A DNA stretch of 64,000 nt from Mesostigma viride (lineage: Eukaryota; Streptophyta; Mesostigmatophyceae; Mesostigmatales; Mesostigmataceae), in NCBI GenBank assembly GCA_009746045.1, contig RPFO01000027.1:5453924-5517923 (forward strand). The letters run 5' to 3'. Positions 41,385 to 51,060 of this stretch are shown piece by piece. Position numbers and translations under genes: made by a program. How positions within the stretch are numbered: position 1 is the first letter of the stretch; every line of letters begins with the position of its first letter. The notes beneath the pieces are model-generated. The model was not told the origin of the DNA and searched no databases. It saw only the letters and a list, made by a program, of their open reading frames with translations.

Positions 41385-42749
41385 ATGAGGCTGTTGGGGA
41401 TGGCATCGCTGGCTTATTGCTGGCCATTCGTGAGCCGATGGCTGGCCGCCTCCATTGTTCTTCTCATTTGTTCTCTATGGCAACCCCTGCGCGTGTCCGG
41501 CTTCTCCTGTGCGGACAAAATTGAGGAGCTCAACGATGCTGCCCGCCACGTGGCACAAAACCAGGCCTCACTGGCCGACCTTCCGCCCCCCTTCCACGAC
41601 TACGCCCGTTTCCACGCGACCTCTCTGCATGCTGCCGCCCGCAACGAGGGCGCCGGCGTCCGCTACCTGGTGTATTACTGCCAGACGGGCAACGAGTGCG
41701 GCGGGCTGGGGGATCGTTTCAAGGGCATGGTGACCGCGCTATATTTGGCCATGGTGACCCGCCGCGTGCTGCTGCTGCACCAGTGGCCCATCCCGCTGTC
41801 CGACTCACTACTCCCCATGGGGGTCGACTGGCTCACGTGGGCCGAGTGCGTGCAAAGCCGCAGCACACGCACGCTGACCGCGTTCACGCTCCTCAAGGCG
41901 TGTGAGCACTCGGGGCTCAAACCCGAGGAGCTCATCAAAGGGGCGCTCGGCAACTTTGAGGTGGTGACACTGCGCGTGAGGACCCCTCTTTGGACGGCCA
42001 TGCTCGCGTCCAATCTCGCCCGGCCGCTCGTCCGCCGGAACAAGATGGGCGATCTCCTGAGGGAACGAGAGACCACCAAGCGGCGGGGGATTCTGTTCGC
42101 ATGGGCTTGGCGGTTCCTGTTCCAGTACAGTGACCGGCTACTACAGTCCCTCGACAATCTCTCCTCGCAACTGGGGTTGCCGGCCCTTGGGTCGGGCATA
42201 CCCTGGCTGGGTGTCCAGATCCGCATCGGCGGCGCCGGCGCGGACTATACCGACCCAGAACGGTACAAGCTGTCCGATGTGGACCAATTCGCCGCGTGTG
42301 CGGCGGATCTTAAGGATGTCCTTCGACCGGAGGGCGAGCCTGGGGGGGGTCTTCCCCGTGGGCAGGGACTCGCATCATCGCCCGTGTACGTGGCATCAGA
42401 CCAGTCATCGGCGGTACCGCTATTCATAGAAGCGATGGTTCGACGCGGGTGGAACGCGTCGAGCATCAAGTATAACGACCAGCCGGCGTTTCACGTGGAG
42501 CGAAGCGTCATGGGGAACGTGCACACGTTGGCCAAGGCGCGTGGGCTCACCGTGGACACGACGGCGGAGATGGTGCTGCTCTCGCGCGCCTCGTGCATCG
42601 TGCACGGGGAGAGCGGGTTCGCGACTGTCGCCGTCGACATGTCGCGCGACGTGCGGGACGCGGGGCGGTGCGAGCGGCTTTTGGAGGAGTGCCGGCCTCA
42701 AATGGGCATTGGGCCGTGGGAACGGTTTCATCAAAGTGATCAAACATAG
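41385..42749 (+). CDS. Fucosyltransferase-like glycosyltransferase, 454 aa, paralog 1
   Basis: Single exon from ATG 41385 to TAG 42747-42749. The N-terminus has a membrane anchor (WLAASIVLLICSLW, about residues 19-32), as in Golgi type II enzymes. CGGLGDRFKGMVTALYLA (105-122) is the nucleotide-sugar-side motif seen in fucosyltransferases of the FUT8/NodZ/plant FUT1 fold. GVQIRIGG (276-283) fits the H/Q-x-R-x-G loop. VYVASD (334-339) and VDTTAEMVLLSRASCIVHGE followed by SGF fit the C-terminal donor site. The exact CAZy family is uncertain and the acceptor unknown. The paralog at 47282 is colinear throughout the enzyme domain. Confidence 0.8.
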   Translation: MRLLGMASLAYCWPFVSRWLAASIVLLICSLWQPLRVSGFSCADKIEELNDAARHVAQNQASLADLPPPFHDYARFHATSLHAAARNEGAGVRYLVYYCQTGNECGGLGDRFKGMVTALYLAMVTRRVLLLHQWPIPLSDSLLPMGVDWLTWAECVQSRSTRTLTAFTLLKACEHSGLKPEELIKGALGNFEVVTLRVRTPLWTAMLASNLARPLVRRNKMGDLLRERETTKRRGILFAWAWRFLFQYSDRLLQSLDNLSSQLGLPALGSGIPWLGVQIRIGGAGADYTDPERYKLSDVDQFAACAADLKDVLRPEGEPGGGLPRGQGLASSPVYVASDQSSAVPLFIEAMVRRGWNASSIKYNDQPAFHVERSVMGNVHTLAKARGLTVDTTAEMVLLSRASCIVHGESGFATVAVDMSRDVRDAGRCERLLEECRPQMGIGPWERFHQSDQT

Positions 42750-42783
42750 GCATCGTTCTACTCTAAACAACTAATGTAATAAC

Positions 42784-43143
42784 TTAGGTATCCTCGCAAG
42801 CCTGTGCTGGTTGTCTTGTTGTTTGACACGCGTGGTTCCAAAACATATATAGGCCTTGGTTTGTTTCAAACATCGTTATCACCGCAATGCCTGCGCAGCC
42901 CACGCAGGCATTGCAATGCTTCAAGCACAGGCATGCGCAGTCAAAATAGTCGACTGGGCAGCTGCGGCTGAGCACTACTGCGGCTGCGGTTGCGGTTGTT
43001 GCTGCTTTGGTAGCATCTGCTGTTTTGGTAGCGTCTGCTGCTGTTGCCTGTTGGGTCGATCCGGGATACATTGGGAGACTCCATTGTGGGGGACTCCTTC
43101 CTTCCTCTATTACTCCCATCTGTTGATTATACTCAGCCTGCAT
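42784..43143 (-). CDS. Doubtful 119-aa cysteine-rich frame
   Basis: A minus-strand frame facing the glycosyltransferase 3' end, with a TTATATA-rich middle and a cysteine cluster DCACLCLKHCNACVGCAG. Much of it comes from an imperfect palindrome (GCAATGCCTGCGCAGCC and GCAGGCATTGCAATGC, about 42894-42918) and a GCTGCTGTTG-type repeat. Probably not a gene, listed for completeness. Confidence 0.15.
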   Translation of the reverse strand: MQAEYNQQMGVIEEGRSPPQWSLPMYPGSTQQATAADATKTADATKAATTATAAAVVLSRSCPVDYFDCACLCLKHCNACVGCAGIAVITMFETNQGLYMFWNHACQTTRQPAQACEDT

Positions 43144-43582
43144 GCGCGATGATCCTTACCATCTGCTTGACTTGGAAGAGCCGTGTGATGACACCTCACC
43201 GCTCTCCGACTGACTTCTATTACCCTTACCTCTCTTAGCACCTCGTTTAGTTGGCATGTTACCAATACCACAACCACGAGAGGGAGAGAGAGAGAAGGAG
43301 AAAGAGAGAGATGCCTATAATTAGTTTCACGCGGTCCCGTTGCCAAGGAGCCGCGGAAACAGCGGAGCACTAAACCCTCGAATGATACGAAAAATGCCTA
43401 TGGCCGAGGCTGAAATGGTTCTAGAACTGGTACATGTGTGCCCGTGGCGGTCTGTCTTGGAATGGTTGCAACATGGGCAGTTGTTGTCAGAATGGCGTCA
43501 AACCTTGAACATAGGAGGTACCATATGTGCAGAGGTTGGCAGCATGTGGTTTGGCCAGTTTTTGTATGGTTTGGATGGATTA
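43144..43582. other. Gene-free stretch
   Basis: A short GAGA-rich run lies at 43280-43308. No supported gene. Confidence 0.35.
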
Positions 43583-44763
43583 GTTAATTAATTAATTAGA
43601 CTCGTGCTCCCGTTGGGGAGTCACGGAGCATTAACCCCGATGGATGGATGGGTGTGTGCAAACAGTCCTACCGGTCTAAGCTATCTACATCAGCTACCTA
43701 CGACATCTATCTAACAGCATTCTAACTACAACATCTATCTATACAGCACTGGCGTGCCTCCCACGGGCTTGCACACGCGGGCGCTTCCCCACAGGGGGGG
43801 GCTCGTTGTCCTCTATGACCTGGGCCCACTTGGCCTTGTCCATCATCTTCTTCCAAATCACGGAGAGGCCTAGGCCCCCCATGTCCTCTACTAGCTGTTC
43901 TTTGAAGGTGCGGACCTTGCGGCGTCTAACATTAGGGGGCCCGGCCCACGTCAGGAGGTGCCGGCTAGGCTGGGCTGGTCGCAGTCCTGCGGGGGGGCCA
44001 CGTGAGGTGTCTACCTGGTTTGTGCGAGCTAGGTGCCCTACTAGCTGCAGGCGCCGCTGCTTAATGGTGCTGGTGATATATGGCATGCCCTGGTACAGGT
44101 CCTCACTGCGGACATGAGCAGCATATCCTACTCTGAAAATGGAACGCAGCATGTTGGTGACCGCGCCGTCCAGCTTGCGGGCCAGGTTGGCGGTGAGGGT
44201 CCACGTCTCGGCCCCATACGTGAGAACAGGAAGGACGAGGACCTTAAACAGGTCCTGTTTCTCGATCTTGCCCAGGGGCTTGCGCCACAGGGCCCGGTAC
44301 TGGCGTAAGGCGTGCCAGGCGAGGGAGATGCGGTGGTCCACATCAACCTCGCAGCTGGGGAGCAGGCTGCCCAGCAGCTTGACGCGGTCCCGATACTGGA
44401 CTCGAGAGCCGTCTAGGAGATAGAGGGGTGGCGGTGAGTGGGTGAGCCCAACCGCCAGGGCCTCTGTCTTCTTGCTGACCTCAAGCCCCACTGCACGGGC
44501 CTCGATAGCCAGGCAGTCAAGCCATGTCTGCACGTGCCCAGTGTCCTCGAAGAGTGTGGTGTCGTCTGCGTAGATGATGTCTGCCAGCCGAATCTCCGTG
44601 TCCGCTCCGCCATGCCAGAATTTGTTAGTAACCTGCATCCCTGGTTCCCTACCCACGGTGCGGGCAAATCGCTTGCGCGCCTCAATCATTACGTATTCGA
44701 CCACAATAATGAACAGGTAGGGCGACAGCACGCAGCCCTGCCACACACCCTTCGGTAAAGGGC
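43583..44763 (-). mobile_element. 5'-truncated LINE with uninterrupted 335-codon frame, inserted in another LINE's tail
   Basis: The minus strand is open from about 44746 to 43739. It carries WQGCVLSPYLFIIVVEYVM, IIYADDTTLFEDTGH, SKKTEALAVGL, YGAETWTLTANLARKLDG, QRRLQLVGHLARTNQ and a C-terminal KARTFKEQ-like region ending RHASAV. Only the second half of the reverse transcriptase remains. The 3' UTR, (ATGG)n, hairpin and TTAATTAATTAATTAG tail are at 43583-43740. The 5' end meets a (TTAA)n run at 44764 that is the tail of the next LINE. Confidence 0.88.
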
Positions 44764-45420
44764 ATTAATTAATTAATTAATTAATTAATTAATTAATTAA
44801 TTAATTAATTAATTAATTAATTAGACTCGTGCTCCCGTTGGGGAGTCACGGAGCATTAACCCCGATGGATGGATGGATGGATGGGTGCAAACATTCCTAC
44901 CGGTCTAATCTATTTGATCAGGCACTCCGCAAAGGTGAAAACCATTTGCGTTCAGTACCGGGCCGCGGAAAACGCGGAAAAACGCGATCTGCAAATGAAT
45001 CCGACCGGAACCGAACTGGGGACCTCTCGCACCAATTTTGCTGACTATAGGACGGACGTCTCCGGTTACCATGGCATCGCCAACTTACACCTACAGTCAT
45101 CCGCAAAAGTTCTCCTGTCCGGGGAGTGATGCAAGCCTTTCGGATTTGGTACTAGATAAATCACTCGAGATCTGTGTGTAGGAGTACTACACACGTGTCT
45201 GCACGCGAGACTTGTTCAGTCTCGCACCGTGAGACGGGCTGAACACGGCTGAATCCTTCTTTTTAGTAGAAGGGGGCGTAGCCGGTACTATCGAAATCAG
45301 CCAAGCGTATATTTCTAGGTCTAATCTATCTACATCGGCTACATACTAAATCTATCTAACAGCATTCTAACTACAGCATCTATCTAGACAGCCGCACGCT
45401 GCCCTAGGGCATGGTGGCGT
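44764..45420 (-). mobile_element. LINE 3' UTR with long (TTAA)n tail, split by a 404-bp insertion
   Basis: (TTAA)n spans 44764-44822, followed by the hairpin and (ATGG)n of the RTE-like LINE family. The 3' UTR stops at 44913 and resumes at 45318 (CTAATCTATCTACATCGGCT). It ends at about 45415 near GCCGCACGCTGCCCTAGGGC. Only 3' UTR is present. Confidence 0.85.
44914..45317. mobile_element. 404-bp insertion with 12-bp direct repeats
   Basis: GGTCTAATCTAT flanks it at 44902-44913 and 45318-45329. No terminal inverted repeats or poly(A) were seen. Inside are a CGCGGAAAACGCGGAAAAACGCG repeat-like word (broken here as CGCGGAAAACGCGG), and a GAGACTTGTTCAGTCTC small hairpin near 45206. The element class is unknown. 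Confidence 0.7.
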
Positions 45421-45884
45421 GGTTTTTTTATTAGACGAGCACCGGCATCTCGATCTGAAGCAATAATCTACTACTGAAGATGCCGTGAGGGTTCAAAGAC
45501 CCGTACGGTATGCGGTAATATATTCGGCCGTAACCTCCAGCTGAGCATATCAAAGAGCATATAACCAAATTACTTTACTTTACGTTGTCAGTTACACCTA
45601 GCATCCAAAGACTGGAAAATCTGAGCGCCATACTGTCTCTTCTACGTCAATGGCGCGATGGCTGCCAGGACTTGGGTTTTTATCTGCATACTGTTCTCCA
45701 GAGCTCGTCGGGCATTCGGCAATTAATTATAATTACGTGCAGTTTGATTTACGCGCCCATGAGCGCGCGGGCAGGCCCGCGCATCTCAGTCTGGCCGGCG
45801 CGGCCCGCACACGGGTACAGCCCGGCGCCTGGTCGGCGCAGCCCAGCCCAGCCCAGCCCAGCCCGACCCAGGACCGTCATACTA
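45421..45884. other. Gene-free stretch
   Basis: Contains a (GCCCA)n run at about 45839-45862. No supported gene. Confidence 0.35.
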
Positions 45885-46820
45885 CAGTCATTCCCGCGTT
45901 AAGTTGCGTTTCTTAAGGTTGCGTTCCCGCTTTAAGTTGCGGCGTCGAAGTTTGGGGGGCGACCGCAACTTAAGCATGGGGGCCATCGCAACTTAACGCG
46001 GTAATGACCGTCAATTTGTCGGGTGTCAGGCCATTTTTGGCCGCGCAAGAGGCCATTTTTTGCCAAGTCCGGACCCGCTACGTGATTTTAGGCGGCAAAA
46101 TACCGGCGCAAGCCCCACTCGCGCGCAAATTTCCCCGCCTGCTGGCCGCTTAGGTGAAAAGCGCGAATTCAACCTTACAAATTCAGCTTTGCAGCCTGCG
46201 GGTGCGGTACATAAGAATCCACGACCATGCAGGGTCTGTAATTGAGACATCTTGCCGGAAATAATTACCACCATCATCGATCATGCCGAATGCACCACAG
46301 AAGGGCGGCAAAGACCGACAAGGTCGTTGAGGCCCCAGGCAGTCTCGCTGCCTGTGGCCTCCATGCTGTTATTATAGCCGGTGTTTACATGCAGGCCATG
46401 ATTGACAGTAAATGAAGCTTCCCGGCCTCACGACCGACTCTTCCCATGTTTTGTCACAGTCAAACGTGAGGCCGGTCGGCAATTAAGTAACCCGCCAAAA
46501 AGAGAGCCGAAGTCAGAGGGTAAAAACACACATTATTTTGTGGTATAAAACGCAGGCGCGCCGGCACTCACTGCGTGGCTGCCCACGGCGTGTTTTGCTG
46601 CCCGCCTTTGTCCAAAATATCTGGCCTGGAAATGGACTTGGGCCGGCTTTGACGCTGCAGCTGGATCGGGCTTGACGAGAGCTGTCGAATGCCGTATAGA
46701 AGTCCGTCAGAGGAGGAGGTGGTCGGCTGCTAGCCTAATTCTACCGTTAAGTTGCGTTCCCGCGTTAAGTTGCGGCGCAAAGTTTTAGGGGGCGATCGCA
46801 ACTTAACGCGGGAATGACTG
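45885..46820. mobile_element. 936-bp pogo/mariner-like non-autonomous element
   Basis: The ends are perfect inverted repeats of about 24 bp beginning CAGTCATTCCCGCGTTAAGT, flanked by TA at both sides (45883-45884 and 46821-46822). Each end is itself a foldback: an internal GCGTTAAGTTGCG and its complement CGCAACTTAACGC occur within 120 bp of both termini. TA duplication and a CAG...CTG terminus fit Tc1/mariner-pogo. A possible start, ATGCCGAATGCACC at 46283, leads only a few codons, so the transposase is deleted. Confidence 0.85.
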
Positions 46821-47281
46821 TACCTACTGTCACGATCGTCACCGGGTGCGGCCAGCACCGGGTACCAATTCCTGTTTCCAAAACCTCGTTGAGAACAGTC
46901 TCGTTGCCCGCTTGCTCGCAGCTTCACATAATTGGATCTGGAGACAAACTGCATGAGATCATGCGTCTAATGCCCATCCTCTTTTCCGTAAAACCAACCT
47001 TAACATGCACGCCCGCAAACCCTGGCGGTTCACGAGTTTGTGCCTCCCGCAGCAGCCCACAGAAATAGACGTGATTACCCCGGAGAAGAAGGCCCAATCC
47101 CATGCATCACCAGCAGAGCTTGACGACATCCTGCATGGGTGCCCGCGGGTGGAGGGGTGCCGCGTGGCATTGGCCAGCGCTTTACGACTGTGAAGGTTGA
47201 GAGTGCGGCCACCTGGGATTCTTTTAGCATATCGTGGGGCCAACGTCTGGGTCAGCGGCTGGTAGTCGCCACCGCGCGCTC
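46821..47281. other. Upstream region of glycosyltransferase paralog 2
   Basis: No gene of its own. A GTG at 47234 is in frame with the downstream gene but the ATG at 47282 is preferred. Confidence 0.35.
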
Positions 47282-48931
47282 ATGGCACAGCTGCATGCTG
47301 CCAGTGATCACGATCCGCTGGCACAGAATGGAGCCTGTCGACCCTTCCCGCCCCAATGTATACCTCCCCGGTCGCTGCGGGTTTGTCTGCCCGCCTTGCC
47401 GTTAATTCTCCTTCTCTTGCCCCTGTGGACCCTGCCAGGCATATTCGCCGCCTCCTGTGCCGGCACGGACGAGGAGCTTCTCTCGGCCGCCCGCCAGGTG
47501 GCGCAAAACCAGGCCTCGCTGGCGGAGCTTCCACCCCCCTTCCAGGAATACGCGCGCTTCCACGCGGCCTCGTTGCGTGCGGCAACCAGCATGGGCGACC
47601 ATGCCAATGTCCGCTACCTGGTGTATGCGTGCGAGACGGGCAAACAATGCGGGGGTCTGGGGGACCGTTTCAAGGGCATCGTGACCGCGCTATATTTAGC
47701 CATGGTGACCCGCCGTGTGCTGCTGCTGCACCAGTGGCCCATCCCGCTGTCTGACTCGTTACTCCCAATGGGGGTCGACTGGCTCACGTGGGCCGAGTGC
47801 GCGTACAGCCGCAGCAACCGCGCGATCCTGCAATTTTCGGATAAAAAAACGAGACAAATATACAGCGGGGTGTCGAACGCAAGCACGAGCGGGGGGGTGG
47901 ACGAGGCGTTAGCAGACGCGCTCAGGCCTGACGAATTCATCACCATAAAAGCAAGGAGCGCCACCTGGTCGGACATCCTGGCTAACAGGCATGCAAAACT
48001 TCTCCTCCAAGAGCACGACAAAACGGGGTCCCTCTCGGGCCGCGCTCGCGGGCTGCTCTTCACGTGGGCGTGGCGGTTCCTGTTCCGTTATAGTGACCAG
48101 CTGGTGCGGTCCATCGATGACCTCTCCTCGCGCCTGGGCATGCCGCATGCTGGGTCCGAGGCCCCCTGGGTTGGGGTTCATATCCGCATCGGTGGCCGTG
48201 GCGTTGATTATAATGACAATACCCGGTACAGTCTTTCTGACGTCGGCAAATTCGCTGCATGTGCAGCGGCCGCGAACGAGGCCATGGCCCAGTCGACCAC
48301 CGGCACTGAGAAGCCGCCCCGTTTGCCCATGTATGTCGCCTCCGATCAGCAGGCGGCGATAAAGCTATTTATAGAGGCGATGGTCGGGCGTGGGTGGAAT
48401 GTGTCGAGTATCAAGTACAGTGACCAACCAGCATTCCACGTGGAGCGAAGCGTGGTGGCGGCTGCGCACGAGACGGACGAGGCTCGCAGGCTCACTGTGG
48501 ACACATTGGCGGAGATGGTGCTTCTCTCGCGCATGGCATGCATCGTGTACGGGCGCAGCGGGTTTGCGGAGGTCGCCGTCGACATGACCCGCGACGTGCG
48601 TGACGGCAGGCGGTGCGAGCGGCGGCTGGAGAGGTGCGGGGCATATCAAACCAAGGGCACGCCGATGGGGGCAACCGCAGACCCCACACTTTTACCAGGC
48701 AAGCCGCAACCGCACCCACCAGGCAAGGGACAGTCTCACCCACAGGGCAAGTGGCAAGCACACCCACAGGGCAAGTGGCAAGCACACCCACCGGGCAAGT
48801 GGCAAGCACACCCACCGGGCAAGTGGCAAGCACACCCACCGGGCAAGGGGCAAGCACACCCACCGGGCAAGGGGCAGCCGCACCCACCTAGCAAGGGGCA
48901 CGCGCCTTCACCGGACCAGGGGCAAACATAA
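47282..48931 (+). CDS. Fucosyltransferase-like glycosyltransferase, 549 aa, paralog 2 with octapeptide-repeat tail
   Basis: From ATG 47282 (MAQLHAASDHDPLAQ) to TAA 48929-48931. A membrane anchor (VCLPALPLILLLLPLWTLPG) precedes the lumenal enzyme. CGGLGDRFKGIVTALYLAMV, LSDSLLPMGVDWLTWAEC, GVHIRIGGRG, MYVASDQQAAIKLFIEAM and VDTLAEMVLLSRMACIVYG parallel paralog 1. The two differ mainly in the middle (after WAEC) and at the C-terminus. After CGAYQTKGTP comes a tail of about nine HPPGKWQA-type octapeptides (His/Pro/Gly/Lys/Trp/Gln), coded by a 24-bp minisatellite at 48705-48905 and absent from paralog 1. The fold and location are inferred as for paralog 1; the tail's role is unknown. Confidence 0.8.
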   Translation: MAQLHAASDHDPLAQNGACRPFPPQCIPPRSLRVCLPALPLILLLLPLWTLPGIFAASCAGTDEELLSAARQVAQNQASLAELPPPFQEYARFHAASLRAATSMGDHANVRYLVYACETGKQCGGLGDRFKGIVTALYLAMVTRRVLLLHQWPIPLSDSLLPMGVDWLTWAECAYSRSNRAILQFSDKKTRQIYSGVSNASTSGGVDEALADALRPDEFITIKARSATWSDILANRHAKLLLQEHDKTGSLSGRARGLLFTWAWRFLFRYSDQLVRSIDDLSSRLGMPHAGSEAPWVGVHIRIGGRGVDYNDNTRYSLSDVGKFAACAAAANEAMAQSTTGTEKPPRLPMYVASDQQAAIKLFIEAMVGRGWNVSSIKYSDQPAFHVERSVVAAAHETDEARRLTVDTLAEMVLLSRMACIVYGRSGFAEVAVDMTRDVRDGRRCERRLERCGAYQTKGTPMGATADPTLLPGKPQPHPPGKGQSHPQGKWQAHPQGKWQAHPPGKWQAHPPGKWQAHPPGKGQAHPPGKGQPHPPSKGHAPSPDQGQT

Positions 48932-49450
48932 GGCAAGTTGGTGATGTGAGAACACAGAGCACGCTGCTTGATGGGCTCTCGCTCGACAGCGCACCATCGG
49001 GACCTGACCAAAAGCAAGCCCGCTTGTATGCTCACTCCTACATTCATTAAATAACGCAGAAGAACCAAGACAGCTTGCAGGAAAGAGAAGAACAACAGCA
49101 AACACACTTGCCAGTTGCGTGTTACAGCTGTTGCAAGGTGATGGCGAGCATAGTCGCACTTATCTCGCCTGGAATTTGGGTCCGCCTGGCAACATAACAA
49201 GGCAATATCAATATTCTAAGTGACACTCGGTTGGCAGATGCAGCAGTGCCAAGGAATAATGGATATTAATGCCTTCACTTGATTTACTGAATGGAACATT
49301 CTTCCACGACAAACACGGTAAAGCTCTGGAGAAAATCCATGCTAAAATGCCACCCTATTGCATTGAAATGAACCCTAACTTGTACGCTTAGCAACAAGAT
49401 ATTAAATGAGAAAACTATTCCTGGACGCATGGGGTTCCAACGTCCTCGAA
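48932..49450. other. 3' flank of glycosyltransferase 2, gene-free
   Basis: Contains ACTATTCCTGGACGCATGGG at 49405, a word also found at 9370 (ACTATTCCTGGATGCATGGC). Both are followed by a TTAATTAA-tailed retroelement. No gene. Confidence 0.4.
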
Positions 49451-49459
49451 GGACTAGGG

Positions 49460-49850
49460 TAATTAATTAATTAATTAATTAATAGACACGTGACTGTGTC
49501 TAGGGTAGTTGTCTGAGAAGAATTAATTAATTAATTAATTAAACACGTGCTCCCGTTGGGGAGTCACGGAGCACTGAAGTGCTTTTAATCCCTGTGTGTG
49601 CACTACAGGAGAAAGGGCAGAGACCCCCAGTCTCCTTCATGCCAAAGGCATGCCACAGCTGCAATCGGGCGCGGCTAACTAAAAGGACAGGCTAACGATC
49701 CGGCAAACTGTGGGTGCAATAAGACCCATGTAAGCGGGGCATAACAAGTATAGCGTGGGCAAGTCTGAGAGGAAAGAGGCGAAGACCGTGGGAGCCGCGT
49801 GGTTATTTGTAGGAAGACTTGGTAGTAGTGACAAATTAATTAATTAATTA
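49460..49850 (-). mobile_element. Two short retroelement tails and a full short interspersed element
   Basis: A (TTAA)n tail with TAGACACGTGACTGTGTCTA (49461-49502) is cut short. A second tail at 49521-49541 then precedes ACACGTGCTCCCGTTGGGGA and the whole short element to about 49780: GGGCAGAGACCCCCAGTCTC, ATGCCACAGCTGCAATCGGG and CTGTGGGTGCAATAAGACCC. A third tail begins at 49835. Confidence 0.75.
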
Positions 49851-50320
49851 GTCTCGTGTCCCCGTTGGGGGACCACGGAGCACTGAATTACCCAATTTAA
49901 GATAGTTTTCTTCTAGTCATTCTTATGTATCAAGGAGACAACCAGCACAGGCCAGAAATTGTATGCCTATTTCAACATTTTTGTATTCTCATGTGTAATA
50001 CTTTGTTCTTCTTCTCATTTCATTATTATGGTTATTTTATTACTTTATTCTTTAATTTTAATTTTTTACTTCTTTCTTGCTTTCTTTTTTCTCTCCTTTA
50101 CCACTCCTCTTTGTGCCTTAACTCCTCTTGATTACTCTCACTGTTATTCTGATCACTGTTATCAAAGAGACAACTGTTATGTTTGTTCATCCTGTCTATC
50201 TATATTCCGTGTCATGTTCCATGACATGTGCTACACTAGACGTGACGGGCTCACACCCGGGCAGCCTCCTGGTTTGTCTGTAATATGGAGGCAGATTGAA
50301 TTGAATTGAATTGAATTGTA
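49851..50320. mobile_element. Retroelement 3' ends of two further families
   Basis: A minus-strand hairpin GTCTCGTGTCCCCGTTGGGG is at 49852. At 50190-50318 a plus-strand 3' end has CTACACTAGACGTGACGGGC and CCTCCTGGTTTGTCTGTAAT, then an (ATTGA)n tail. The AT-rich middle (49960-50100) shares CTCTCCTTTACCACTCCTCTTTGTGCC with 19468. No gene. Confidence 0.5.
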
Positions 50321-51060
50321 ACATAACTCCGTTGGGAGTATATGTAGCACATAGCCCAGAGAAGGGGCATATGGCCTATCATACATTCTAAGCTACTTCC
50401 TGCAAGGGTGGGAATGTAAACAACACTTGCTCTAGGTGCACTAGGGCACCTGCACCACCCAGAGTTTCAGGCAACACCCAGCGAAGGGGAGCCTGTCATA
50501 GGTGGGGAAGATCATCATGGCTATACAAGAGCTAGGACATGGCTTCTCTACAGAGAGCATCTCTCTGCATGGCATAGAATGGCGAAATTCTTAATGCAAC
50601 ATCCATGGGGGTCCCGTTATAGGCAGGGCTTGGCTAAATCCTGTAGACAACATCCATGGGGGCCATTATGGGCGCACATGCGCGTGGGCCACATGCTAGG
50701 CTAAGCCTGACTAATCTACACTACTGGTATGAATTCCCTAGTCTGGGGTGGCAGGAGGGGGCTGCCAGGGCTTGTGGTCAACGTGGATGACCGCCCCCCT
50801 CCAGTATACCGGCTTCCCCCCTGCGCTGTGCCGGAGCTGAAGGTAGGCCGGCCATAGCTCGCGTCGCCGCTGTTGCTGGGCCAGGGTCAAGTCGTCGTCC
50901 AGCGTGAAGCGAGTCCTCGAGAGCTTCTTGCGGCATTTAAGGAACGACAGCTTGTCCGCCATGTACTTAAAGGTGAGGAGCACGGGTGCCGGGCCAGCCT
51001 TCCCCCGCGCGCGGGGGAGGCGGACAGCCGACATGTCCAGCTCACCAGTGAGCATGGAGG
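50321..51060 (-). mobile_element. 5'-truncated ORF1 element, minus strand
   Basis: Hairpin CATAACTCCGTTGGGAGTAT and the 3' UTR landmarks run to about 50735. A 118-codon frame (51091-50738) then encodes the ORF1 C-terminus: LPRARGKAGPAPVLLTF, ADKLSFLKCRKKLSRTRFTL, DDDLTLAQQQRRRELWPAYL and KPVYWRGAVIHVDHKPW. It meets the next element head to head near 51060. Confidence 0.85.
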
